In this document: piece after piece, positions 10,786 through 22,170 of the stretch
Layout: each line of letters begins with the position of its first letter
Numbering within the stretch: position 1 is the stretch's first letter
From: Aricia agestis
Taxonomy: Eukaryota > Arthropoda > Insecta > Lepidoptera > Lycaenidae
DNA: 64,000 nt
Direction: 5' to 3'
Assembly: GCF_905147365.1 (NCBI RefSeq)
Contig: NC_056412.1
Coordinates: forward strand, 15,244,001-15,308,000
Program-made: the position numbers and the translations under genes
The notes under the pieces: generated by a model
Told to the model about the DNA's origin: nothing
Database searches by the model: none
What the model saw: the letters and a program-made list of their open reading frames with translations, nothing else

Positions 10786-13700
10786 TTAAAAGTTGTACTC
10801 CTCCCCGGAGCCGTACGTGTATTTCTCCGGCAGCACGTAGTCAGCGGGGTCGTGGCCGTACGCTTCCTTGCCGCCATTGCCGTCGCTGTCCCCTTCTCTG
10901 AATAGTATAACAATTATGGCTAAATTCATGCTAAAATAGGAATTACAGTAAACCCCCGCTAATCAAGCCCCTGTCTTAGCCGGCGCCCCTTGTAATCCGG
11001 TATGACTATTACTTATTAATTTTGGTACCATCGAGGAAATTGATTCCTAGGCAGTTGACAGACCTACATCATTTGGTCGGCTTAATTATTGTCAATTTAA
11101 TGGTAACTGTGATCGGTCAGATGAGTTTGACTTAAGAGGATACACCAGCCTACCTAGCATACGCCAACGAGATATCTCACTCTCGAGATAATTAAATTTT
11201 GACATTATGAGACGAGTAGTTACTCGTCTCATAATGTCAAAATCTCGACATTATCTCGACCAAACTTTATAAAAATGTGTTATTTCGATGATAGATCTAC
11301 GCGAGAAAAAATGTTTGTCATGCTAGGGTCAATAGAGATGAAGAGACAAACCATCAAACATCGAGAAAACATGTAGAGTGAGATATCTCGTTGGCGTATG
11401 CTAGGTAGGCAGGGGCGAGAGAAATTGAAAATAGGTATTTGAAAATGTATTGCTGTCTCACCAATCTCAAGTCTCCCACCGCAGAGCGCGATAGAGACAA
11501 CACGACAAAAGTTGTATTAAAAGAACAGAAAATCTTCGATTCGTTGTCCGCTGATTCCTTCTCCAAAACTTAACCGATTTAAGTACTTTTTTCATTAAGA
11601 ATTATAGTAAGGCTTGAGCTGTGTTCCTATGTTTAATTTTTTTTTGTATATTTTAGCTAGTTTTGTTTTCTGGGTGTTTGAACACAGAGGAAAATCTTGC
11701 CATTTTTTTAAGTTTTTGGACGTTCTTATCTTTTTAAATTATGAAAAATGAAAAAAAAGAAAACATAGGGACATGCTCATGGAGGTAGGACATGCTAATA
11801 GTGGCCATAGATATTCAGGAATCCATCCGCGCAGGGGGGGCATACAAAATGTCCTGGGGGTCCACCCCCCCCCCCCCCCCATTACTGTCGATCTTGCCCA
11901 ATTTCGACAATAATATATTTATATACCTCGCCGATTAAAATCAGTGCAGTACAAGTATAAAGACAATATTTTTGATTTCCTAAACACGTTGCCTATTTGC
12001 TGCTGCGGAACCCGATTCCAACTCGCACTTGGCCGCTCTTTTACGTTAGGGACCCCCCCCCCCCCCTCTTATCAAAGCTATACAATATGTAACAAAAATA
12101 ACTGATAATACTTAAGGGTGTGTACGTGTTTCTTGTAGAGAGTTCACTGTGAAAGTTGCAGCTCTGAAAGACGAAATTTTTTTTTCACTTTTGTATGGGC
12201 AAGCGTCACGAGTTTTCCCATACAAAAGTAAAAAAAAAATTTGGTCTTTCAGCGTTGCAACTTTCACAGTAAACTCTCTACAAGGCACACGTACACACCC
12301 TAAAGTATTATAACTTATTTTTGTTACAGCCTGTATATAGATACGCTCGTGGAGTACTCTAAAATCCGCTAATCCGACATGGCCATGCAAAACGTTTTCA
12401 GGATTAAGAGCTAACCTGACTCTAAAAATCAAACATCGTCCTTCTCTCTTCACACTCACTTTTCGTCTTTCATATGCTAGGTGAAAAAGGACGGCGCGGA
12501 ATCATCGCCGAGTTAGTTTTACTTGAATAAAAGATGATTATGAAAAAAGTGTTTTGAGCAAATTTAGGTTTTATCAATACCTTTTTAGATATTAAAAAAT
12601 ATTAAAGAAAAGACAGCAAACTTCGAAGATCCAAGCAAAAATGTGTTTAAACCAGGGTTTTTGTAAAAAAGAAACTATCGAGCATCTTTTGAGTAATCGT
12701 GTTTTCGTCTCGAGCATTTAATCTTTATGAACTGAGGTTACTTGTGTCAAAAAATTAGTTTTCTAGACCTTACAGATTTTGAGATCTAGGTTAAAGTATG
12801 TAGTCAAGTTAGGGTCAAATGGGCTCTTAACTCGGGTCTATTTTATTACCGACAAGTTTATTTTTGTGGGTGTTAATTTATAAAACTAACTAGCTGTTGC
12901 CCGCGACTTCGTCCGCGTTAGCATAGCATAATAATGGAGATGGATAATTTTCTCCTTTTTATGGACTCTTACTAAAAGGGTGAAAACGGGGCCCGATAGC
13001 GAAGATAAATTAATATCAGCCTGTCCGTCTGTCCATATCCAAGCTGTACCTCAAGAACCGCGCTTGACAGTTGACATTTTCACAAAATACGTATTTTTGC
13101 TGCCGCTATAGTGTAAAATGTAATATTACAAATAGTAAAAACAAAATAAAGTTGATATTTGAAGGAGGAACTTAGTTTCTTCCTAAAAAGGAGAATTAAA
13201 ACTCAACATTAACAACGTGACACCATTTTGCAATCAGCAACATTTTCAGGACGGGCGGGGGGGAGGTTGGGGAGGTTAGGGAAAATTAAAAAAAAATGAA
13301 CCTAACATCTCCTCTGTTTTAAAAGTCAGCTTGTGAAAACAAAGTTGTGACAATTTCGCCCCCATGATATTGTCACCTACAACAACTAGAACAAGGAAGA
13401 ACGATAGCTTTCTGTGATGAAAATGGGAATAGTAGTAAAAATAATATCGCTTATATTATATTACTACTACATAATATATAGACACGGTCTTCACTATTTG
13501 AATTCTGAAGCAGTACATTAACAAATAATAATCGGCCCAAGTGCGAGACGGACTCGCGCGCGAAGGGAAAAATTGTGTTTTTTGCATGAGATTTTTAAAC
13601 TTTTTTACCCTTTAAATATTGAAACTACACATAATAATCATGGCCTTTGTGAAAATTTCAAGTGTCTACCTGTTGCCGTTATTCACATCGAGCAAAAAAT

Positions 13701-15788
13701 GTCAAAAAAAAATCACGTTTGTTGTATGGGGGCTCCCATACCCTTAAAATATATAAATTTTATTTTGTTTTTAGTATGTGCTGTTATAGTGGCAACAGAA
13801 ATACATAATCTGTGAAAATTTCAGAAGTAGCTATAGCGGTTCTTGAGATACAGCCTGGAGACAGACAGACATACATCGAAGTCTTAGTAATACTCTTTTT
13901 ATCCTTTGGGTACGGAACCCTAAAAATCAACTTACCTGAGTTCCTCATGTCTCTTCTTTGGTTTCTCTTCTGCCTCGTGTTCATGGTGCTCATCTTCATC
14001 ACTCGACTCACGGTACCGCTCCGCTGATGAAATAAAACAAGCTTTATTATTACAATAATTTATTTCAACTTTTTAAGTAATAACAAATAATATCAACGAA
14101 AATACAAAGTGCCAAACCAAACTAAAATAAATAGTCCCCAGTACACGGAACGGATAATATCTAGTTAGTAGTTTTTTTTATACGCCATAAATTGTAAACC
14201 TTCATTTAAATTTCATTAAGTAAATCAACTGAAATATAAAAATAAATCAAAAACCTTTATTTGTTATTACTTAAAAAGTTGTATGTACGAGGAGCCATGG
14301 TGACGTCATATCGACAATTCCAGGAGTCAAGAATTCGAAAACGCAGCAGCGCCGAAAATTTTCGCATAGAAAAGTTGGTCGGACTCATCGTAAACAAGGC
14401 ACTCACAAAGTGGTAAATTTGTATGTATCAGAAAAAAGTTAGTTCCGTGTACTGGGCACTAAAACTACTAAAACTGACTTTGACAAAATATTTCATCTAC
14501 AGGGTGTACAAAACTAATGGTACGGGCAACTCCAGTCAATTCTCGTCAACTTTGACGTCACGACTACATCAAGCAATTCGCGGCAACAAGCAGCAATATT
14601 GCGCAATACAATATTGAGAGCGATATGGCGATATGAAAAAAAATTGCTCCATATTGCTCCACTAATTGCTCCATATCGCTCCATTCATGTCATCGAGCAA
14701 TTATTGCGATAATTATTGCCCGTGTGAGCGCTTCTTAAGTGATAATACTTAATGGTTGAGTCCCCTGTATAGAGATCACTGTGAAAGTAGCAGCGCTGAA
14801 AGAGTAATTTTTTGTCATTTGTATGGGCAAGTGCCCCAGCGTCATGAGTTTGTCCATACAAAAGTAAAAAAAAAACTTTCGGCGCTGCTACTTTCACAGC
14901 AAACTATATACAGGGGCTCATACGCACCCTAAAGTATCACTTAGCTTTGTTACACTCTGTATTGCAGCACTAAAACAACCATTTGAGAACTCTCTTTGCG
15001 AACTTAATCGGTCTTTTGATTCTTCTCAGTTCACCTCTTATCTCGTGAGGATGGCTGTGAGCCGCGTCGTGTCCCTCGTCATCCTGGCCGTACGAGTCCT
15101 GTTTCTCGAACTCGTAGTTGTCTCCCGCCTTCTTGTGGTAGGAGTCGAAGTGCTGGTAGCCCTTCTTCCCCCCGCCTCCCCTCTTACGGGAATACCCGAT
15201 CTCACCGTCACCATCGCTGCTGTAGGATTTGTGGTAGTTTTCCGGCTGAAAATCGTGGTGTTTTAATTTTTTAACCGAATTCCAAAAAGGGGGAGGTTAT
15301 AATATGTTCGTCTTTTTTTAAGAAGCTATAAAGATTTCACTATCTAGTAACGGTAGGTTAATAATAATATGATAGAACTTCGGTCAATCTAACATACTAC
15401 CTTAACTCTTCATTTGATACTTTTTGGCTGTATCCAAAATGTTTTCATGAATGAAAACGCACAGATGTAAAACATCTTGACTGAAAAATAAGTGACAGTG
15501 TAAAAAAAAATGGAAGAAAGTCTGTAAAATACGAATACGTTTTCTGACTCGCCTTGGAGAAGGAAACGTTTCGGAGTTTGACAGTTAACCTGATGGGAGA
15601 GGTGTTTACCTCTTGGCAAAATTCCTAATATCTTTTATTTACTTATCAGAAAAACAGCTTACCGGAGCCGCCCTGACTTCTCTCACGTAAGACCCCACAG
15701 ATTCCGTGTCGTCAACCATCTCTAGGTCTTGAAGTGTCGGTCTCCCGCTGGCCAGGTGGAGACCCAGCACCAATATTAGCAGTTTCAT
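10786..15788 (-). CDS. secreted His/Lys/Glu-rich protein, DUF4779-like (4 exons)
   Basis: Exons in transcript order: 15788-15663, 15245-15035, 14023-13936 and 10897-10786; all GT..AG with matching phases (0, 1, 2), giving 178 aa. Exon 1 encodes a signal peptide (MKLLILVLGLHLASG) and an acidic stretch. Exon 2 is low-complexity and rich in Gly, Lys, His and Tyr (RKRGGGGKKGYQHFDSYHKK, then Asp/His-rich). Exon 3 is a charged Glu/His/Lys block with KPKKRHEE, and exon 4 ends YGSGEEYNF. Composition and KGY/YHKK repeats resemble the uncharacterised insect DUF4779-type secreted proteins and a second gene at 22.8-27.4 kb. A role in cuticle or extracellular matrix is inference. A TATA/initiator pair at 16389-16418 and a possible 3' splice site at about 15796 suggest a non-coding first exon. 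Intron 3 (about 3 kb) contains several MITEs. Confidence 0.8.
11022..11147. repeat. truncated MITE (GATTC-TAGGCAGTTGAC family)
   Basis: Left two-thirds of the MITE family seen at 4092 and 48258: shares the ATTGATTCCTAGGCAGTTGA end. Its right end is missing; the next element begins immediately, suggesting nested insertion or deletion. Confidence 0.65.
11148..11410. mobile_element. MITE with perfect 33-bp TIRs (copy 1)
   Basis: TIRs 11148-11180 and 11378-11410 are exactly complementary and start GCCTACCTAGCATACGCCAA. A second copy lies at 50674-50904. The interior is non-coding. Copy 1 carries a perfect internal hairpin (11196-11243) of which copy 2 has only one arm. Confidence 0.85.
11196..11243. 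repeat. perfect 23-bp-arm hairpin inside a MITE
   Basis: Arms 11196-11218 and 11221-11243 with a 2-nt loop. The sister MITE copy at 50674 has only the right-arm sequence at this place, so the hairpin was gained by copying one arm in inverted orientation, or half was lost in the other copy. Confidence 0.9.
12083..12333. mobile_element. foldback MITE, mariner-like ends (copy 1)
   Basis: Almost its whole length is one inverted repeat: GTTTCTTGTAGAGAGTTCAC at the left matches the complement of GTAAACTCTCTACAAGGCAC at the right, with a short centre. Flanked by TA. Other copies at 14735-14959, 34186-34444 and 45036-45294. Transcribed as part of intron 3 of the DUF4779-like gene, it would form a long RNA hairpin. 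Confidence 0.85.
12417..12520 (-). repeat. repeat fragment shared with the 60.3-kb composite element
   Basis: About 85 bp here (AATCAAACATCGTCCTTCTC...) are the near-exact reverse complement of 60343-60430. This shows that the right boundary of the large composite element contains a dispersed repeat end. Confidence 0.7.
12889..13200 (+). repeat. interspersed repeat fragment, ACTAGCTGTTGCCC type
   Basis: Begins with ACTAGCTGTTGCCCGCGACT and is followed by CCTGTCCGTCTGTCC-like sequence. The right end is not clear. Confidence 0.65.
13533..13926. repeat. interspersed repeat, 'GGCCCAAGTGCGAGACGGAC ... GGGTACGGAACCCT' type
   Basis: Starts TCGGCCCAAGTGCGAGACGG and ends CCTTTGGGTACGGAACCCTA after a GACAGACAGACAT stretch. 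Related copies or fragments at 25125-25405, 49635-50080, 16136-16210, 30168-30215, 38966-39010 and 57360-57450. Non-coding; a common lepidopteran repeat whose class I cannot name. Confidence 0.7.
14735..14959. mobile_element. foldback MITE, mariner-like ends (copy 2, 5'-shortened)
   Basis: Same family as 12083-12333. The left CAGGGTGTAACA end is missing; the right end reads TTGTTACACTCTG followed by TA. Arms such as CACTGTGAAAGTAGCAGCGC pair across the centre. Confidence 0.8.
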
Positions 15789-16388
15789 TCTGTATCTGTG
15801 AACCTTCATTTAAAACATGAAAAGTAGATTGTAAAAAAAATATGCCTGTTTCCAAAAGCGTCCTAACAATGAGTGTCTAAACAGGTCAATTAAGGAATTT
15901 TTGAAGATTTTATCAAATTCTTGGACCTTTAAGACTTAGTTAATCTTAAATCTTAGTTATTAGTCTAATATAAGTTAGAGGGATACAAGATCATAAAAGA
16001 TTGTGAGAACTTAGAAGACTGGTATCAAAGTTAGAGGATATAGGAGGCCTAATAATAGTTGGAGGCTCCATAAATCACAAAAGACCTCTTGATTTAGGTA
16101 AATTGTGAATTGAAGTGATATTCTTGGATAGATTTTAGGGTTCCGTACCCAAAGGTTAAAAACGGGACACTATTACTAAGACTTCGTCATCTGTCCGTCT
16201 GTCTGTCAGTAAGACATAAAAACATAATTCTTCTACCTTCTCCTTTGTAACTCAATATTCTTCTTTCTGATTCGAAATTACAAACTAAATATTTTTCTTT
16301 TCTCAGGCTAGATTCTTCTAAGCCACCAGTTTATAAGTGTTTTAAAAACGTATACATAAAAAACGTGTACTGTCACCACCGCAAGTGC

Positions 16389-16418
16389 TGAGCATGTTTC
16401 CGCGCGATGTTTTATATA
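16389..16418 (-). promoter_or_regulatory. TATA box plus initiator for the 10.8-15.8-kb gene
   Basis: On the minus strand TATATAAA occupies 16418-16411, and an arthropod-type initiator TCAGC has its A at 16389, 29 nt downstream. Transcription would run toward the signal-peptide exon at 15788 about 600 nt away, so a short non-coding first exon and intron are likely. Assignment to this gene is inferred from position. Confidence 0.5.
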
Positions 16419-16429
16419 ACCAGCGATTG

Positions 16430-17640
16430 CGGCGTGCGACGTCTTTCACAACGCGCGCGCGACTGTACCACTATTGTTAATTTTTTGCCGCCAGATCGCA
16501 ACTCATTAAGAAATTGGAATACTTTTTATTGAAATGTGTAAAGTGATAAATTGTTTGATATTGATAAATCTTGTATTGCAGTCGGGGTTTGTGATAGCAC
16601 AGTTAGCAGTGCTTTGTTTAGCTGTGAGCTCATAACTCAATATAGAGTAGATAACTACCTAGGTTTAGTTTCATGTTGTTACGGTGGACATGATACCCAC
16701 AATTTTGCCTTAAGGCCATCCCTTGAGCAAACGACCTTGATCATACATTTGCCGCGTTTCTGAGATCGCGTCAAAATCCTATTTTTATACTTATCTTAGT
16801 TCAAAATTAACCGTCAAGTGTGTAGTTGATGAAATTGTCGATCTATTGGCGTATGTTTCAAATAACCGTAATTTGTAAATACTAGGGAGATACTGAATGT
16901 ATGCTTAAATTTGAATAAATTGGCTTTGGAAGCCGATATTATGAGTATAAAAAACAAAAATAGGAAATTAATAACTATGAAAGTAACGTTCATAATATAC
17001 TGAATTATTGCTATATTTTGCTGCTGCCCCCCTGCCCCTACCTGGGTACGCCCATGGCTACCATTTAGATTTTAGACCTCTAAAGGTGATCGTAAATTTA
17101 TCAGTACTCACGCCCCGAACGCGCCGCATTTTAGAATTCGTTGTATAAAATGATATTGTGAAACCTCGCACATTCGTCCGCACCATACGCGCCACATTTC
17201 GTGTACTATGCGGTGCGTTCCACGCGTTCGAGTGTTGCAATATGAATCGACCCATGCTAAGAGGTTTGTTATAAACGGATTATAATATTGCCCTACACTT
17301 TGGTACAAATTGCGAAAGAGATCGAAGAAAGCACCAATCGGTCCCTGAATAAATTCGATTTTGCGGTTGAACGTGAATAATTCAGAATCTGTTGATTGTT
17401 TCATCATCAGCAACCTTTTACTACATTTTTATTTACTTTAATTTATTATTCTTAATTCTTATCAGCAAAGACGCGCCGTACGCGCCTTAATATTTTAGAA
17501 TTCCTTGTATGTAATGATATGTGTGATGAAAATTAAGAATTTTTTTAATGGCTGCCAAATCCTGTTTCATTATTATAATTGTGACAATAATACATTTTGT
17601 TTTCACTGATTTTACTTTGCTTTAACTATTACACTTTTTT
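16430..17640. other. gene-free stretch with repeat fragments
   Basis: No convincing exon. It holds a C-rich stretch ending GGGTACGCCCATGG (17025-17059; same motif as 498 and 2050) and a MITE at 17098-17262 with a partial neighbour near 17465-17530. The rest is AT-rich. Confidence 0.5.
17098..17262. repeat. GC-ended MITE-like repeat (ACGCGCCGCATTTTAGAATT family)
   Basis: Contains CGCCGCATTTTAGAATTCGT and TGTGAAACCTCGCACATTCG, shared with 20195-20345 and 49062-49200 and partly with 17465-17530. Ends are weakly complementary (CGAACGCGCCGCA vs TGCGGTGCGTTC). Confidence 0.65.
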
Positions 17641-17642
17641 TT

Positions 17643-18671
17643 TCACTTTCCATCTCTTTGCGGGAAAGCGGTGTAAACAATAATTTTCTTGATCTTGGTA
17701 CTGGATTTTCTTTGATTGTTAGTCTCCTTAGTAAATACGGAATCAACATTCGTCTCCCATTCCTTAGTAAGCTTCAGCTCACTAAGAACTTTGTTTCTGA
17801 AAAATAATGACGAACATTAGACATCAACGCGCGCATAAATATCATAGCCGGCCCCTAGACGAGCAATTTTATTGTCAATATCACGTATTGCGTAATATCA
17901 TTCACCGTCTAGGGTTAATGTCAAACATCGCGCGGCCTCAATCTAATTGTCAAATAAACTGTTCAATAAAATTGAAGCGTGATATTGACAATAAAATTGC
18001 TCGTCTAAGGGCCCGCTAAGGCTGGATTTATATGCGTCCCTGGAAATGAGCGGTTTGGCCGCTATAACGATTTATTTAAACTAGAGATCGCCCAATGGTT
18101 GAAATTCGACCTTTTTAATTATCTTCTTCTTTTGGCTCCCCATTTAAAGTACTGAGTATTTCAATTTCCCGTTTAAAGTAAGTATTGACTACTAGATGTC
18201 CCGCGCGGCTTCGCCCGCGTAAATTAGGAATTTTACGGAAACCGTACATTTTCCCATAAAAATAGCTCTTATGTCCCTACTCCCTTCACTTGGTCTACTC
18301 TATATCTGTGCCAAATATTGCCATAAAAATTGCTCCAGTAGTTCGTAATTTCTAATATTTCCCCCGTTTTTCCCACATTTTCCTGAGTTTCTTCGGTCGT
18401 ATTAGTCTTAGCCTATAGTCTTAGTTCTTACTCGATAAATGAGCTATCTAACACTGAAATAAGTTTTTAAATCGGATCTGTAGTTCCTCCGATTCCGTTC
18501 AAGCAAACATACTCTTCAGGTTTATAATATTAGGTAGGTATAGATTTTTTTAAATTATCGCTTGACAAACTCGAGTCTCGATCTAAAAGACTATGAAAAG
18601 TACTTACCAATAACATGGTATAATATGGTAGTGATGATGATGACGATGTTGATGATGAATGTAATTTGCAT
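17643..18671 (-). CDS. candidate small secreted or membrane peptide gene (tentative exons)
   Basis: A possible first exon (18671-18608) encodes a hydrophobic N-terminus, MQITFIINIVIIITTILYHV, and ends at a strong donor (G|GTAAGT). A possible terminal exon (17796-17643) follows a good acceptor (TTTTTCAG) and encodes a lysine-rich 50-residue tail ending FPQRDGK. Their phases do not match directly (first exon leaves phase 1; the open frame of the terminal exon needs phase 2), so at least one exon is missing or they are unrelated. A MITE at 17845-18019 occupies much of the supposed intron. I do not recognise the product. Confidence 0.25.
17845..18019. mobile_element. MITE with TIR around CCTAGACGAGCAATTTTATT
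   Basis: GACGAGCAATTTTATTGTCA at the left is exactly complemented by TGACAATAAAATTGCTCGTC at the right. A second copy at 47748-48215 is split by a SINE. Confidence 0.8.
18189..18545 (+). repeat. interspersed repeat, ACTAGATGTCCCGCGCGGCT variant
   Basis: Diverged copy of the ACTAGCTGTTGCCC family, ending TTATAATATTAGGTAGGTATAG as others end with ATAATATTAGTATAG. Confidence 0.65.
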
Positions 18672-19995
18672 AGAAGCATATGCTTTCCGTTCTTAAAACA
18701 ACGCCGAAACTCCCAAACTTGTATCTATAAAGAATCAGGAGTTCTCTCAGCACCTTCCGAACCACGGTATACCAGGTATACCTCGGTTCAAAATCTTACT
18801 TGTTGGTAGCATATGCTTAGAATACTTCTCACGAAACCGAAGTCACCACATATTTCCCTATAATTTTTGAGGAGTTCCCTCGTTTACTTATGGATCCTTC
18901 ATCAGATCACCACTTTTGTGAATATAATACCGAATTGGGATGATACCCTATATTTATGATGATACCCAAAAGAAAAATTTTGAAAATCGGTTAACAAACG
19001 ACGGAGTAATCGTTGAACATAAGAAAACGAACATAACACCTCCCCCATTTTGAAAGTCGGTTAAAATTGTAGCCTATGTGTTATTATGATGTTTAAGCTA
19101 TATTATTGTAAAGTTTCATTAAAATCCGTTCAGTAGTTTTTGCGTGAAAGAGTAACAAACATCCATACATCTACATATACATCCATGCATCTATACATCT
19201 GTGGGATAATGCGTGGCGACGCTAAAGGAAGATCTTCCGACCGAGCGAGGTGTTATGCTCGGTCAGGCCGAAGCCCACGTGATACATTTCAGCTGTCGTA
19301 TATATACCGACGCGCTCAGAAAACTTCGATAGCGCGATGCAGGAATATTAGGCGATTTGTGGGTACCGCCACACATCCAAAATTTTTCTCACCTTTTAAA
19401 CCTTCCCTAGACCTCCACGAATAATTCAAGACCAAGATAAGATAAATCCGTTCAGCCGTTCTCGAGTTTTAGCGAGACTAACGAACAGCAATTGATTTTT
19501 ATATATATAGATTTCAGATTGAATAAAAAAAAAAACAACAATCCATTTTTAATTTGACAACAGACTTCAACCATAAACAAAAGAGTATAATTCGTATGTA
19601 TAGGCTTGTCATTCAAAAAGATGGTAGTGTGCACATTGTAGTGTGTGTAATGTTTTATTTGTTAAAAAAATGTATGATAAAAGTAAATAATTAAAATAAT
19701 TTCAAAATAATATTAGCTCTATGCACTCCTTCACCATAATATAAACTATAACTGTGCAAAATTTCATTCACCTAATAGGCTAATTCAACATTTCATTTCG
19801 TCAAAAGGGATCCAAAGATTTTCGCTCGCGTATTAATATTTAAATAGCTTAATGAAATTGTGATCTCGCGGTGCAGCCGCCAACTGCGCTATCGGGCGAA
19901 CGTATATCAAATAATAATTATATCGAGTCTTATACGTTTATAATACTAGTAAAGATCTATCCTTCAAATTCGCTATAAAGTTTACTGAGCGAATC
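18672..19995. other. gene-free stretch with repeat 3' ends
   Basis: Holds two further fragments ending in 'TTCAGTAGTTTTTGCGTGAAAGAGTAACAAACATCC' type sequence (about 19100-19200) and an ATATATATAGAT tail (19500-19512). No exon with supporting splice sites was found. Confidence 0.45.
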
Positions 19996-21113
19996 TTACA
20001 CTAGGTCTGATGTGACGTCGAACCGGATCACTTTGTACCCCAGGTCTTGACCGCGGTGCATGGACGCTTTCGCCAGCACCTGGGCCACCTGCGACGCCCG
20101 GGGGGTGTCGGGGGGCACCAGGAGGAGTATCTGCAGGATGTCATTGGGATCTATCTATAATATCCTAATTCTTAACTAAAGATGATCGCACAGTTATCAG
20201 CACGCACGCGCCGAACGCGTCGCATTTTAGAATTCGTTGTATGAAATGATGTGAAACCTCGCACATTCGTCCGCACCGTACGCGTCGCATTTCGTGTTGC
20301 GGTGCGTTCGACGCGTAAGGCGCGTATGGTGCGGACATATGTGCGATCAGATAAGTTATTAAGTTAAGTCAACTACTAACTAATCTAACGTATTGGATCA
20401 GAGAAGTTGATTAATAGGCAATCGGGTTATAAATATATAGTTCTTAACAAAAACAATTTGAAGCCGTTAAGCACGAAGACCTGACTTAGAATTTGTCGAA
20501 CCCTATTTTAAACTTCTAATTCCAAATTACCTGTAAAATTTGTGACACCATATACTTCTTATGTAGCCCTGGCGCTTGGAGGAACTGCGCGCTTAGGAGT
20601 ATCAGCTTCTTTGAACTGTCACATTGGATGCAGTGCGCCCATTTCTCCAGCAGCGTGGCATCCCAGGGAGTAAGGCTGGTGTTGAGAGCTAACCCTCGGA
20701 CTTGCAGCCAGCCGCGATTGGCTTCTTGCTGCTCGGCCAACATGGTATGCCCTGGATGTTACGTGAGTAATGTTTATGAAGAAGTGTCTTAAGAATATTT
20801 TGCCCTTAGGGCTAAATTTCGCACATGAAGTTTTTAAAATATTAATTATTCCATTTAGGTCTTAAGACCTTTTAAAAAGGGCTCTAAATTGGGTCACTTG
20901 ATAGAAACTTGACAAAATTAAGTAACTGGTATTGAAATTAACTAAATATTAGAAGTTACTCTGTAACCTTGACTCAAACTCCTAGAAAGCAGGTCTGTCA
21001 TGACAGCGACATGGCTTTTGCTGGTCGTTGGGATGTTGGCTCCGGGCCACATCAGCGGCGCATTCTGCTGGACGAACCGGATCACCCTTGGCATGTCCCG
21101 GGGTCGAGCTCTT
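19996..21113 (-). CDS. unrecognised gene, last three exons (partial)
   Basis: Three exons in transcript order: 21113-20968, 20751-20531 and 20154-19996 (TAA at 19998-19996). Acceptors and donors are GT..AG and all phases fit (1/2, then 0), giving about 174 aa without a stop; this agreement supports a real gene. The protein contains RVIRFVQQNAPLMWPG near its visible start, a central Trp/Leu-rich part (RGWLQVRGLALNTSLTPWDA, LLEKWAHCIQC) and a C-terminus ILLLVPPDTPRASQ...RFDVTSDLV. It looks helical and soluble, with no signal peptide in the visible part. I do not recognise the family. The first visible exon needs two bases from an upstream exon that I could not place; an exon-like segment at 21711-21587 does not join in frame. 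Confidence 0.6.
20195..20345. repeat. GC-ended MITE-like repeat (copy 2)
   Basis: Same family as 17098-17262 (ACGCGTCGCATTTTAGAATT; GTGAAACCTCGCACATTCGT). Lies in the last intron of the unrecognised three-exon gene. Confidence 0.65.
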
Positions 21114-21586
21114 CTGACACGGAAATGAACTAAGCTGGTTCCTTGGATCTAAATACCAAGTGTTGATTTAGCCTTTGAATTGGGCTTATGATTCCCGAAA
21201 TAAACATTATATTTAATTTAGCGTCAAGAAATAGATTTTTAGAAAATGTAACATTTTTTGCTAGGACGTGCTATTGTTATCTAACTACCCACAATATATT
21301 GCTGAATTTAATACCTCGATCGTGGGAATCGCAGATACAATAGATTGACAGTTGTTATGCGCCACCTTATACATGCAGATTGATGGTTTAAGCCACAGCA
21401 GATAGCTGTCCTACAAGCCAAAGGTCAATAATCTTAAGGAATTTATGCTTTATTTCTGTTTTCTGAGACATTTCCTATTCTCCTGCCCAAGGTGCGTAAT
21501 GTACAATTTTACTTACGCGGTACGTCGTATGCTTCACTTACTATTAAATATTTATTTGCTATTACTTATTTCTTACCATTACGTCC

Positions 21587-21711
21587 TTATTCCTTTTTGA
21601 ATCTGACGAGGAATCCACAAAATTCCTCCATCCTATCCTCATAAGTTTTCTCAGGAAGGGACTTTTGATTTGGAGTGGCAAGGTATTGAGTAACGTAAAC
21701 ATTATTGGATA
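21587..21711 (-). CDS. possible terminal exon of an unknown gene
   Basis: After a good acceptor (ACAACAACTTTTCAG) a frame of 41 codons runs to TAA, encoding a polar tail with TPNQKSLPEKTYEDRMEEFC and ending RFKKE. No upstream exon could be joined. It resembles a soluble C-terminal tail, but I do not recognise it; it could be chance. Confidence 0.25.
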
Positions 21712-22170
21712 CTGAAAAGTTGTTGTGATTTCTATGTGGCTATTATATTATTTTCTTATGAGGATCTTCCTCTGCATTGTACTTCCAGATTGTGTACATT
21801 TTGGTGTTTGTTTTGTGTTACATTATTGTAATGCGGTTGCAGCCATTGAGATGTTTTTGTTTGACACGTTTTTAATGCCAATGTGACATTGCTTGCAGGA
21901 AGTGAGGAAATTGATCAAAGTTTATTTTTAAAACGTATGTCATTTCAACGAAGACTTTATTTACCTACCTTTTGTACTTACGAAATAGCTAGAAGTTTGA
22001 GAAAAATTACTACCTACTGACTGAATAAATCGCAGGAAAAATGAAACGAGCAAAACCAAAAATATATACATTTATTACATAAATTCACAATATTTTGCGG
22101 GATAGAAAATAGGTGAACTCGTAAAATCTTTCGAAATGATGATGTTCCATTACCTTTTTTAACCTCAGCA

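Noticed and set aside
15045..15266. Hydrophobic plus-strand frame of 73 residues
   Set aside because: It is the antisense of exon 2 of the DUF4779-like gene, whose splice sites and phases are consistent.
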